DNA from: an uncultured Rhodospirillales bacterium
GTDB lineage: Bacteria > Pseudomonadota > Alphaproteobacteria > Acetobacterales > Acetobacteraceae
Direction: 5' to 3'
DNA: 7,323 nt
Assembly: GCA_903928045.1 (NCBI GenBank)
Contig: CAIYPH010000559.1
Coordinates: 1-7,323 of the forward strand
A program made the translations under genes and the position numbers. Shown piece by piece: positions 1-5,669 of this stretch. The notes under the pieces were generated by a model. The model was given only the letters and a program-made list of their open reading frames with translations, did not search any database and had not been told where the DNA came from. How positions within the stretch are numbered: the first letter of the stretch is position 1; the number at the start of each line of letters is the position of its first letter.

Positions 1-10
1 AAGTTTTTTG

Positions 11-32
11 CTTCTTTTTTTCAAAAAAGAAG
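11..32 (-). terminator. A/T-rich hairpin, type B (CTTCTTTTTT / AAAAAAGAAG)
   Basis: Two perfect 10-nt arms (11-20 and 23-32) are separated by TC. On the minus strand the hairpin is followed by CAAAAAACTT. The same arrangement occurs at 1965-1986, right after the ABC ATPase stop codon, so a terminator or 3'-end role is likely. Which gene it serves here is not visible: it lies about 180 nt beyond the tlyA stop, and the gene to its left is outside the window. Confidence 0.5.
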
Positions 33-93
33 TGCTTCCTTTCGCTTGCCTTGCCTTCTCTTCGTTTTTCGGCGTCTCAAGTGGACAGGGTAG

Positions 94-175
94 AAAGACT
101 TTTATTCCAATGGCTTGTACCGCTTCCGTCACGCCGGGGAGCCAAGCCACCGGCGGCGATGGAGTGAAAGTCTTT
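94..175. repeat. Long imperfect inverted repeat beyond the tlyA hairpin
   Basis: Positions 94-109 (AAAGACTTTTATTCCA) can pair with 160-175 (TGGAGTGAAAGTCTTT) over 16 continuous pairs, two of them G-U wobbles when the plus strand is transcribed. A second stem nests inside: TGGCTTG (111-117) with CAAGCCA (143-149). The element starts 2 nt past the tlyA 3' hairpin. I see no coding signal in it. It may be part of a composite 3'-end element or a mobile palindromic repeat; the function is unknown. Confidence 0.5.
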
Positions 176-177
176 TG

Positions 178-201
178 GTTCTGTTTGTTCACAAAAAGAA
201 C
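178..201 (-). terminator. A/T-rich hairpin, type A, 3' of tlyA
   Basis: Arms 178-188 and 191-201 (ACAAAAAGAAC) pair with one mismatch around a 2-nt spacer. On the minus strand the hairpin begins 9 nt after the tlyA TGA and is followed by CAAAAGACTTT. Two perfect copies lie at 1868-1891 and 4782-4805. Its place just after a stop codon supports a transcription-terminator or mRNA-stabilising role. It lacks the GC-rich stem of a classic intrinsic terminator. Confidence 0.55.
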
Positions 202-210
202 ACCCGTCCT

Positions 211-960
211 TCACTCCCGCCGCGCGGCGATCAGAAACTCCCGATTCCCCTCCGGCCCGGTAATCGGGCTCTCCGCGATCCCCAGCACCGTCCATCCCGG
301 CAGCCCGCTCCACCAGCCGCGGATCCGCTCGCATACCTCTTCATGCACCTCGGGGTCCCGCACCACGCCATTCCGCCCGACTTGCGCCGGCCCGGCCTCG
401 AATTGCGGCTTGATCAGCGCCACCGCCCAGGCGCCCGGCGCACACAGCGCCAGCGGCTTGGGGAGCAGCGTCGCCAACCCGATGAAGCTCGCGTCGCACA
501 CCAGCGCTCCGATCGGCTCGCCAATCTGCGCTGCCTCGAGATGCCGCGCGTTGGTCCGCTCCTGCACCACCACCCGCTCATCCGTGCGCAGCTTCCAGGC
601 GAGTTGGCCATGCCCGACATCCACCGCATAGACCCGCTTGGCGCCGTGGGTCAGCAGCACATCGGTAAACCCGCCGGTGGAGGCGCCGACATCGAGGCAC
701 ACACGCCCTTCAACCGGTAGCCCGAACGCCTCCAGCGCATGCGCCAGCTTCAGCCCGCCGCGGGAGACCCAGGGATGGTCCTGCCCGCGCACCTCCAGCG
801 CCACATCGATCGGCAGCGCCGTCCCCGGCTTGGCCACCCGCTGCTCCCCGGAAAACACCTTCCCGGCGAGGATCAGCGCCTGCGCCCGCGTGCGGCTCTC
901 CGCTAGGCCGCGATCGACAAGCAATTGATCCACCCGCAGGCTGTTGGCACGCTTCGACAT
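211..960 (-). CDS. tlyA: TlyA family rRNA (cytidine-2'-O)-methyltransferase
   Basis: The 249-aa protein has the two-domain TlyA layout. An N-terminal S4 RNA-binding domain (about residues 8-65, LRVDQLLVDRGLAESRTRAQ) is followed by an FtsJ-like Rossmann methyltransferase. The SAM-binding loop is LDVGASTGGF (89-98). The expected 2'-O-methyltransferase tetrad is present as K71 (GGLKL), D156 (CDASF), K184 (LIKPQFE) and E241 (NREF). Characterised TlyA proteins methylate 16S and/or 23S rRNA cytidines with SAM and can make ribosomes sensitive to capreomycin. The older 'hemolysin' label is probably a misnomer. The reading frame is open up to 1116, but homology places the start at ATG 960 (MSKRANSLRVDQ), just before the S4 domain. 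No strong Shine-Dalgarno is visible there. It is divergent from mipZ and probably monocistronic, since a hairpin follows the stop. Confidence 0.93.
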   Translation of the reverse strand: MSKRANSLRVDQLLVDRGLAESRTRAQALILAGKVFSGEQRVAKPGTALPIDVALEVRGQDHPWVSRGGLKLAHALEAFGLPVEGRVCLDVGASTGGFTDVLLTHGAKRVYAVDVGHGQLAWKLRTDERVVVQERTNARHLEAAQIGEPIGALVCDASFIGLATLLPKPLALCAPGAWAVALIKPQFEAGPAQVGRNGVVRDPEVHEEVCERIRGWWSGLPGWTVLGIAESPITGPEGNREFLIAARRE

Positions 961-993
961 TGCGCCAGTTTGCCCTACCCTGAAGCCGATGTC

Positions 994-1012
994 GCCCTCC
1001 ATCGGGGAGGGC
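994..1012. promoter_or_regulatory. Perfect GC-rich hairpin in the tlyA/mipZ divergent gap
   Basis: GCCCTCC (994-1000) and GGAGGGC (1006-1012) form a perfect 7-bp stem with a 5-nt ATCGG loop. It lies 3 nt upstream of the mipZ Shine-Dalgarno and about 33 nt upstream of the tlyA start, within a gap of only 66 bp. It could be a leader hairpin in either transcript or a protein-binding palindrome. No clear -10/-35 pair is visible in this gap. Confidence 0.45.
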
Positions 1013-1015
1013 AGC

Positions 1016-1021
1016 GGGAGG
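1016..1021 (+). promoter_or_regulatory. Shine-Dalgarno setting the mipZ GTG start
   Basis: GGGAGG ends 5 nt before GTG 1027. The frame is open from an ATG at 925, but that ATG lies inside the divergent tlyA gene and adds 34 residues that do not resemble MipZ. The site therefore favours the GTG start. Confidence 0.7.
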
Positions 1022-1026
1022 CGAGC

Positions 1027-1860
1027 GTGGCGAGCATTTCCATCGAGCACCGGGCAGGGGTGATCACCCTGGGCAACGAAAAAGGCGGCTCCGGCAAATC
1101 CACCTGCGCGATCCATCTCATCGTCGCCCTACTCCGCGACGGCTACCGCGTCGGCGCCATCGACCTCGATGCCCGCCAATCCACGCTCGCCGGCGCGCTT
1201 GCCGCCCGCGCCGCCTTCTCCGCCACCCATGGCGTGGCCCTGCCAATGCCCGAATGGGTCGCCATCCCCGCCAGCCCTGCCGATAGCCGCGCCGAGGCCG
1301 AAAAAGCCGACGCCGCCGCCTTCAACGCCGCGCTGAAGGACATGGCCGGGCGGCTCGATATCGTGGTGATCGACTGCCCCGGCGCCGACAGCTACCTCAG
1401 CCGCCTCGGCCACGCCGCCGCCGACACGCTCATCACCCCCATCAACGACAGCTTCGTCGATTTCGCCATGCTCGCGAAGGTCAACCCCGAAACCCATGCC
1501 ATCATCGGGCCCAGCATCTACAGCGAAATGGTGTGGAACGCCCGCAAGCAGCGCTTCGCCAGCGACCGCGGCAAAATCGACTGGATCGTCACCCGCAACC
1601 GCCTCGGCGCCAACGAAGCCCGCAACAAGCGCGACGTCGGCACCTCCCTCGAAGCCTTCGCCAAACGCATCGGCTTCCGCACCGTCAAGGGCTTCGGCGA
1701 ACGCGTCATCTTCCGCGAGCTCTACCTCCAGGGCCTCACCCTGATGGACGTCCGCGAAGCCAATATCGGCATCCAGCTCGGCATGAGCCACGTCGCCGCC
1801 CGCGCCGAAGTCCGCAGCCTGGTGGGCGCGATCAACAAGCCGGCGCCGCCAAGTGTTTAG
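1027..1860 (+). CDS. mipZ: MipZ-type division-plane positioning ATPase (ParA/MinD family)
   Basis: The 277-aa protein closely matches Caulobacter MipZ (274 aa) in length and order of motifs. The deviant Walker A is NEKGGSGKST (17-26), with the signature lysine K19 and K24. The A' segment is DLDARQ (46-51) and Walker B is VVIDCPG (113-119). MipZ-typical blocks TPINDSFVDF (137-146), VWNARKQR (169-176) and RNRLGANEARN (190-200) follow, then a C-terminal FRELYLQGLTLMD stretch. In the family, ATP-driven dimers bind DNA and ParB near the origin, form a bipolar gradient and inhibit FtsZ polymerisation, so the Z ring assembles at midcell. Those assignments come from Caulobacter and are inferred here. 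The GTG start at 1027 is chosen for its Shine-Dalgarno and for fit to the family N-terminus. No parAB genes are in view. An A/T hairpin follows 7 nt after the stop. Confidence 0.92.
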   Translation: MASISIEHRAGVITLGNEKGGSGKSTCAIHLIVALLRDGYRVGAIDLDARQSTLAGALAARAAFSATHGVALPMPEWVAIPASPADSRAEAEKADAAAFNAALKDMAGRLDIVVIDCPGADSYLSRLGHAAADTLITPINDSFVDFAMLAKVNPETHAIIGPSIYSEMVWNARKQRFASDRGKIDWIVTRNRLGANEARNKRDVGTSLEAFAKRIGFRTVKGFGERVIFRELYLQGLTLMDVREANIGIQLGMSHVAARAEVRSLVGAINKPAPPSV

Positions 1861-1867
1861 GAAGCAT

Positions 1868-1891
1868 GTTCTTTTTGTGAACAAAAAGAAC
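1868..1891 (+). terminator. A/T-rich hairpin, type A, 3' of mipZ
   Basis: Arms GTTCTTTTTGT (1868-1878) and ACAAAAAGAAC (1881-1891) pair perfectly around GA. The hairpin begins 7 nt after the mipZ TAG and is followed by CAAAAAAACTTTTT (1892-1905), which ends in a U tract in RNA. The copy at 4782-4805 is identical. It probably marks the mipZ transcript end in this convergent region. Confidence 0.65.
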
Positions 1892-1892
1892 C

Positions 1893-1963
1893 AAAAAAAC
1901 TTTTTATCTGTCTGGTTTCCGCCTGTCCGGTGAAACTCCGCACCAAACGAATAAAAGTTTTTT
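1893..1963. repeat. Outer stem linking the two convergent hairpins
   Basis: AAAAAAACTTTTTAT (1893-1907) is nearly complementary to ATAAAAGTTTTTT (1951-1963), differing by a one-base bulge. The tail of the mipZ hairpin can therefore pair with the tail of the ATPase hairpin. The roughly 43-nt interior contains GGTTTC (1914-1919) and GAAAC (1932-1936), a minor inner stem. No gene is present in the 136-nt gap between the two stop codons. Confidence 0.45.
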
Positions 1964-1964
1964 A

Positions 1965-1986
1965 CTTATTTTTTTCAAAAAAGAAG
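1965..1986 (-). terminator. A/T-rich hairpin, type B, 3' of the ABC importer operon
   Basis: Arms 1965-1974 (CTTATTTTTT) and 1977-1986 (AAAAAAGAAG) pair with one A-G mismatch around TC. On the minus strand the hairpin begins 10 nt after the ATPase stop and is followed by TAAAAAACTTTT. It matches the perfect type B copy at 11-32. It is a likely 3'-end signal of the importer operon. Confidence 0.6.
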
Positions 1987-1996
1987 CGCCTCCTTC

Positions 1997-2740
1997 CTAG
2001 ACAATCAACCGCGCAATCTCCTCCATCCCCATCTCGCCGCGCGCATGCTCCGCCACCACCTCCCCGCGCGCCATCACGATCATGCGGTCGGCGATCGGGT
2101 AGATGTGGTGCAAATTATGCGAAATGAAAATGCTGCTCACCCCCTGCTCCCGCAGCGCCGCCACATAATCCAGCACCTTCGTCGTCTCCTTCAGCGACAG
2201 ATGGTTCGTCGGCTCGTCCAGAATCAGCATGCGGGATTTGAAATGCATTGCCCGCGCAATCGCCACCCCCTGCCGCTCGCCGCCCGACAACTCCTCCACC
2301 GGCGTATCCGCGGAGCGCAGATGCAGATCCACATCCCGCAATGCCTGCAACGCAATCCGGTTCATCATCCTGCGATCGAGCAGCCCCAGCGGCCCGAGGA
2401 ACGGGAACCGCACCGGCTCCCGCCCAATGAAGATGTTGCGCGCGATGCTCATCTGCGGCGCCATCGCGGTGTACTGGTAGATCGTCTCGATCCCCAGCTG
2501 CATCGCGTCACGCGGCCGGCGGATCCGCGCCTCCTCCCCGGAAATCAGGATCCGCCCCGAATCCGGCCGATGCGCCCCCGACAGGATCTTGATCAGCGTC
2601 GACTTGCCGGCCCCGTTATCGCCGAGCAGCCCCACCACCTCCGCCCCTCGGCCGAATTCGAGCGACACGTTCTTCAGCGCATGCACGCCGCCATACCATT
2701 TCTGCAACCCCTCGCAGCGGATGAACGCCGGCGCGCTCAT
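1997..2740 (-). CDS. Sugar ABC importer, ATP-binding protein (single-NBD, FrcA-like)
   Basis: This 247-aa nucleotide-binding subunit powers the importer at the inner face of the cytoplasmic membrane. Motifs in order are Walker A GDNGAGKST (40-48), Q-loop Q89 (IYQYT), signature LSGGERQ (151-157), Walker B MLILDEPT (171-178, catalytic E176) and H-loop H208 (ISHN). It has one ATPase domain, like FrcA of the rhizobial fructose system, not the tandem pair of RbsA/XylG-type proteins, so it should act as a homodimer. The D-loop region reads DEPTNHLSLKE where many sugar ATPases have DEPTAALG. The ATG at 2740 overlaps the permease stop in an ATGA, implying translational coupling. It is the last gene of the operon, and a hairpin follows. 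The substrate cannot be told from sequence. Confidence 0.93.
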   Translation of the reverse strand: MSAPAFIRCEGLQKWYGGVHALKNVSLEFGRGAEVVGLLGDNGAGKSTLIKILSGAHRPDSGRILISGEEARIRRPRDAMQLGIETIYQYTAMAPQMSIARNIFIGREPVRFPFLGPLGLLDRRMMNRIALQALRDVDLHLRSADTPVEELSGGERQGVAIARAMHFKSRMLILDEPTNHLSLKETTKVLDYVAALREQGVSSIFISHNLHHIYPIADRMIVMARGEVVAEHARGEMGMEEIARLIV

Positions 2741-3717
2741 GCCCGCATCCTCGCCGCCCGCCCGCGGATCACCACGTTGATCACCACCGACAACACCGTC
2801 AGCAGCCCCACCGCGAGCTGGAACCAGTTGGCATCCACCCGCGACATCGTCATCCCGTTATCGATCACCCGCAGCAACACCGTGCCCAGCATCGCCCCCA
2901 GCACCGAGCCCACGCCGCCCGACAGCGCCGTGCCGCCAATCACCGCGCCGGCGATCGCCTGCAGCTCGATCCCGTCGCCCGCGGTCGCCAACGGCGCCTG
3001 GATGCGAAACGTCTGGATCATCCCGGCAAACCCCGCCAGCACCGAGCACAGCGTGAACGTCGTCAGCTTCACCGCCCGCGTGTTGATCCCCATGTCCCGC
3101 GCCGCCTGCTGCGCCCCGCCGGTCGCGTAGATCCAGTTGCCCAGCCGCGTGCGATGCAGCACCACGGCGCACACCGCGCATATCCCCAGCAGCCACAACA
3201 CCGAAGCCTGCACCCGCCCCATCCGCGCCACCAGAAACCACACCGGCAAAGTCTCGGGAAACGACGGCGGCGCCAGATTGGCGACAATCACCGCCAGGCT
3301 CCGCGCGATGAACAACATCCCCAGCGTGGTGATGAAAGAGGGAATGCCGAAATGCAGCGTCACCCACCCGTTCAGCATCCCGATGCAGCCCACCATCACC
3401 AGCGGCAACACCATCGCCAGCGGCGGCGAAACGCCCAGGCTCACCAGCCACAACATCACCATCGGCGCCAGCGCGAACACCGAGCCGACCGACAAATCGA
3501 ACTCGCCCGAAATGATCAAAATCGTCGTCCCGAGCGCGACCAGGCCAAGCTCGGGCAGGATGTTGACGATATTCACCACGCTCCGCAGCGACAAAAACGC
3601 CGGCGCCGCGAACGAAAACCCCACCACAATCACCACCAGCAACACCAGCCCGCTGATCTCCGGCAGCAGCAGCAGCCGCTTCAGCAGCGCCCGCCGGCGC
3701 GCTCCCCCAGGGCTCAC
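2737..3717 (-). CDS. Sugar ABC importer, permease (BPD_transp_2 / RbsC-FrcC family)
   Basis: The 326-aa integral membrane protein has about eight to ten hydrophobic segments, the first at about residues 21-41 after a basic N-terminus (ARRRALLKR). Family landmarks are GEFDLSVGS (71-79), the loop GIPSFITTLGM (124-134), and the cytoplasmic coupling region AIAGAVIGGTALSGGVGSVLGA split over 254-275. Two copies would form the membrane channel for the sugar. The frame is open up to 4002, but that extension is a low-complexity shadow of the binding-protein gene. The GTG at 3717 overlaps the upstream TGA as GTGA, so start by coupled reinitiation is likely. The downstream overlap with the ATPase gene is ATGA. 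Order and size resemble frcBCA, but the substrate is unassigned. Confidence 0.92.
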   Translation of the reverse strand: MSPGGARRRALLKRLLLLPEISGLVLLVVIVVGFSFAAPAFLSLRSVVNIVNILPELGLVALGTTILIISGEFDLSVGSVFALAPMVMLWLVSLGVSPPLAMVLPLVMVGCIGMLNGWVTLHFGIPSFITTLGMLFIARSLAVIVANLAPPSFPETLPVWFLVARMGRVQASVLWLLGICAVCAVVLHRTRLGNWIYATGGAQQAARDMGINTRAVKLTTFTLCSVLAGFAGMIQTFRIQAPLATAGDGIELQAIAGAVIGGTALSGGVGSVLGAMLGTVLLRVIDNGMTMSRVDANWFQLAVGLLTVLSVVINVVIRGRAARMRA

Positions 3718-4682
3718 CGCTTGCCCTGGGCCGACAGCTCCAGCAACGCATCCACATCCGCCGGCCCCACCAGCGCCTTGCCGGTATTCACCTCCCAGGC
3801 GCCGAGCTTGTACTTGGCCCGCAGATACAGCTGAATAATCGGCAGATACCCCTGCAGGAACGGCTGCTGGTCCACCTGCATCTGAATGTAGCCGCGCTTC
3901 ATCTCCTGCAACGCCGCCGGCACCATGTCGAACCCCGCCATCAACAGCTTGCCCGGCGCCACCCCCTGCTGCCGCAACACCGCCGCCGCCCCCGCGTGCC
4001 AATACCCCATGTCGAAATACGCCGACGTCTGCGGATTGCCCTGCACATACGCCGACACCCGCGCGCCGGTGATCGCCAGATCAGTCCCCGAATCCAGCCG
4101 CGCCGTCGTCACCGCCCGGCCCGGATTGGCCGCCGCATACTCCTTCATGAACCGCTCAACCCCGGCCGCCCTGGACTCCGCCCAGTTCTGCCCCGGCACC
4201 GAAACCCCGATCAGCACATGCACCGGCCCGCTCGCCGGAAACTGCGCCGACAACCCCTGCGCCAAGGCATACCCGGCCTGCTCAAGGTCCTGCCCGATAT
4301 ACGGAATCGGCGCCACGCCCGGCAGCGCCTTGCGCGGATTGGTGTTGGTCACCACCAGCGGAATCCCCGCCTCCTGCGCCTCCTTCAGCGAATTATTGAA
4401 AATCGTGTCGCTCGGCAACGTAATCACGATGCCATCCGGCTTCTGCGCAATCGCCGCATCCAGCGCGTTCAGCTCCTCCGCCAGATTGCCGGTGCGCTGC
4501 AAAAACGTGATCTGGCACTGCGCCTTCACCTGCGCACACGCCTCATCCATCCCGTTCTTCACCGCCTGCCAAAACGGCGCCCCCGCGGTGGCATGCGTCA
4601 CATACGTAAACCGGTAACCCTGAGCCCCCGCCGCCCCAGCCCAGACCACCATCGCCGCCGCCAATACCACTCCACGCATCAT
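3714..4682 (-). CDS. Sugar ABC importer, periplasmic substrate-binding protein (Peripl_BP_4)
   Basis: This 322-aa exported receptor captures a sugar and delivers it to the permease. A Sec signal peptide is clear: MMRG, a hydrophobic core (5-18), and an AGA|Q cleavage site after A20. The ribose/galactose-binding-protein fold is shown by THATAGAPFWQAVKNGM (29-45), KPDGIVITLPS (81-91), GIPLVVTNTN (106-115), YIGQDLEQAG (128-137) and DQQPFLQGY (271-279). Cysteines C49 and C56 could form a periplasmic disulfide. Two adjacent ATGs (4682 and 4679) follow a GGGGAG element, and either could serve. The frame is open to 4925, but the extension crosses the A/T hairpin and is not protein-like. It is the first gene of the three-gene operon. 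No catabolic enzyme or regulator is adjacent to hint at the substrate, and a non-sugar ligand such as a polyol or inositol is possible. Confidence 0.92.
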   Translation of the reverse strand: MMRGVVLAAAMVVWAGAAGAQGYRFTYVTHATAGAPFWQAVKNGMDEACAQVKAQCQITFLQRTGNLAEELNALDAAIAQKPDGIVITLPSDTIFNNSLKEAQEAGIPLVVTNTNPRKALPGVAPIPYIGQDLEQAGYALAQGLSAQFPASGPVHVLIGVSVPGQNWAESRAAGVERFMKEYAAANPGRAVTTARLDSGTDLAITGARVSAYVQGNPQTSAYFDMGYWHAGAAAVLRQQGVAPGKLLMAGFDMVPAALQEMKRGYIQMQVDQQPFLQGYLPIIQLYLRAKYKLGAWEVNTGKALVGPADVDALLELSAQGKR

Positions 4683-4724
4683 CTCGCTCCCCTCTACGCC
4701 CGTCGTACCGCGGGCCATGCTCTC

Positions 4725-4753
4725 AGCATCCTCAGTGAAGGAGGGGGCGTCAA
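4725..4753 (-). promoter_or_regulatory. Candidate promoter of the importer operon
   Basis: On the minus strand TTGACG (4753-4748) is followed after 17 nt by GATGCT (4730-4725). This gives a good -35 but only a 3/6 -10 match. The predicted start would leave a leader of about 36 nt before ATG 4682. It lies between the A/T hairpin and the operon, as expected for an insulated transcription unit. Confidence 0.3.
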
Positions 4754-4781
4754 GGAGGGCTGTCTCAGAGGACGGAAGGGT

Positions 4782-4805
4782 GTTCTTTTTGTGAACAAAA
4801 AGAAC
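4782..4805 (+). repeat. A/T-rich hairpin, type A, upstream of the importer operon
   Basis: It is identical to 1868-1891: GTTCTTTTTGT, GA, ACAAAAAGAAC, followed by CAAAAAAACTT. Unlike the other copies, no plus-strand gene ends before it. Both flanking genes (TetR and the binding protein) are on the minus strand. It could still end minus-strand transcription from TetR because the stem is symmetric, or it may mark a lost gene or a rearrangement. Confidence 0.55.
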
Positions 4806-4816
4806 CAAAAAAACTT

Positions 4817-4886
4817 CTTGTTCCGCTCCATGCCGTTGGCGTACGCCTCCCGGATGCAGCCGGGCGGCATCGGCAAGCGGAACAAG
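4817..4886. repeat. 70-nt multi-stem palindromic structure
   Basis: The outer stem is CTTGTTCCGCT (4817-4827) with AGCGGAACAAG (4876-4886), a perfect 11 bp. Inside it, ATGCCG (4830-4835) pairs with CGGCAT (4865-4870). That stem encloses two hairpins: GGCGTACGCC (4838-4847) and CCCGG-ATGCAG-CCGGG (4849-4864). The whole folds like a small cruciform or three-way junction. It starts 11 nt after the type A hairpin. Function unknown: it may be a REP/ERIC-like element or a structured RNA. Confidence 0.6.
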
Positions 4887-5027
4887 GCCTCCGCCCGTCG
4901 GCCGAGCGCTTCCACCCTCCGTCATTGCGTCGCGCCAGAAGCAGACTTTGGCCTTGTCGAGATGCGGTCGCCAAATGCCCTAGCGGATCGGCCTCCGAGA
5001 CTGAATCAAAGAAACGAGCGCCTCGAG
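4887..5027. other. Non-coding stretch between the 70-nt structure and TetR
   Basis: Together with 4683-4886 this makes a 345-nt gene-free interval. I see no credible ORF, tRNA or strong terminator in 4887-5027. Reading frames cross it, but their composition is that of shadows. Confidence 0.5.
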
Positions 5028-5606
5028 TCAGGCTACGCCGAACCGAAGGCCGTTCACCAACACCGACACCATGCGCCGAGCCTCTGAAAAATTTTCGGGC
5101 GTGGCCGGCGCACACAAAAGCCCGACCGCACGCCACAGTTCTGCCGCCGACACATCCGCGCGGACTTCCCCATGTGCGGCATCCATCAGACCCTTTAGCG
5201 GCGGCACGAGCCGCGCTTCAAAATCCGCTCGCAGTTCGACATAGGCCGGTGCTTCGGAGTGAAGGGCCGTCGCCAAGCCGCGCTTCGTGACTACCAGGTC
5301 CATGAAGCGGTCGATCCAGTGCGCCAAGGCTTCGAAGGGCGGGTACTGCGCCGCAAGCGTTGCCGCCGCCGCCGCGCAGCGGTCGACCTCATGGTGGTAG
5401 ACGGCGACAATCAGGTCCGCGCGCGTCGGAAACCGCCGATAGAAGGTGCCGACGCCGACACCCGCCTCGTCCGCGATATCCTTGATCGGCGCATCGACGC
5501 CCTCGGCGGTGAAGACTGCCAACGCGGCCTCCAGCAGGGCATCGCGATTGCGCTTCGCATCCGCGCGTAGCGGCTGCCCTTCTTCGGCGTCGGCACGATC
5601 CCGCAT
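5028..5606 (-). CDS. TetR/AcrR family transcriptional repressor
   Basis: The 192-aa protein has the classic TetR layout. Helix 1 is about 22-36 (DALLEAALAVFTAEG). The helix-turn-helix is about 41-59 (IKDIADEAGVGVGTFYRRF), with the usual GTFYRRFPTRADL run joining the DNA-binding and ligand domains. Residues 65-192 form an all-helical, variable C-terminal domain expected to dimerise and bind an unidentified small ligand. The ATG at 5606 is preceded by a purine-rich GGGGG/GCGGG stretch. The open frame runs far upstream, to 6977, but only by antisense passage through the SDR gene. It is divergent from the SDR gene across a 102-bp gap with a palindrome overlapping the SDR promoter, so it most likely represses the SDR gene and itself and is released by an inducer. 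Confidence 0.9.
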   Translation of the reverse strand: MRDRADAEEGQPLRADAKRNRDALLEAALAVFTAEGVDAPIKDIADEAGVGVGTFYRRFPTRADLIVAVYHHEVDRCAAAAATLAAQYPPFEALAHWIDRFMDLVVTKRGLATALHSEAPAYVELRADFEARLVPPLKGLMDAAHGEVRADVSAAELWRAVGLLCAPATPENFSEARRMVSVLVNGLRFGVA

Positions 5607-5640
5607 CCCGCATCCCCCGAACTCGTCAGAACATCCATCA

Positions 5641-5669
5641 TTGATAAACGGAATTGCATTCCGTATATA
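5641..5669 (+). promoter_or_regulatory. Sigma70-type promoter of the SDR gene
   Basis: TTGATA (5641-5646) and TATATA (5664-5669) are separated by exactly 17 nt. Transcription would start near 5676, leaving a leader of about 33 nt with GAAGGA (5695-5700) placed 8 nt before ATG 5709. This is an unusually A/T-rich, near-consensus promoter for this GC-rich DNA. Confidence 0.7.
5648..5664. promoter_or_regulatory. Probable TetR operator palindrome
   Basis: ACGGAAT (5648-5654), TGC, ATTCCGT (5658-5664) is a perfect 17-bp inverted repeat occupying the spacer between -35 and -10, so bound repressor would exclude RNA polymerase. The half-site recurs directly: ATAAACGGAA at 5644-5653 and again at 5667-5676, the latter followed by GATGGTTCC. 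A second, weaker site may therefore overlap the transcription start. Confidence 0.75.

Noticed and set aside
1..205. A CRISPR-like repeat array suggested by recurring A/T-rich units
   Set aside because: The units are isolated palindromes with irregular, unequal spacing and no spacer pattern. No cas genes are present.
8..631. A 207-aa plus-strand frame at the window start
   Set aside because: It begins in the A/T hairpin, passes through the intergenic region and is then antisense to tlyA. It has no motif.
925..1026. N-terminal extension of mipZ from ATG 925
   Set aside because: It lies inside the antisense tlyA gene, and the extra 34 residues do not resemble MipZ. GTG 1027 has a well-placed GGGAGG.
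961..1116. N-terminal extension of tlyA up to 1116
   Set aside because: It overlaps the mipZ start region, has no Shine-Dalgarno, and lies outside the S4-methyltransferase family architecture, which begins at ATG 960.
1129..1884. A 251-aa antisense frame across mipZ
   Set aside because: It is Gly/Ala/Asp-rich with no motif, typical of the antisense of high-GC coding DNA.
2045..3130. A 361-aa plus-strand frame across the ATPase and permease
   Set aside because: It is Arg/His/Pro-rich, has no motif, and is fully antisense to two confident genes.
3718..4002. N-terminal extension of the permease
   Set aside because: The Gly/Ala-rich extension is the binding-protein gene read in another frame. 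GTG 3717 overlaps the upstream stop and directly precedes the first membrane segment.
3996..5087. A 363-aa plus-strand frame across the binding protein and intergenic DNA
   Set aside because: It is Arg-rich antisense sequence that reads through the A/T hairpin (VLFVNKKNQKN), so it is not a real protein.
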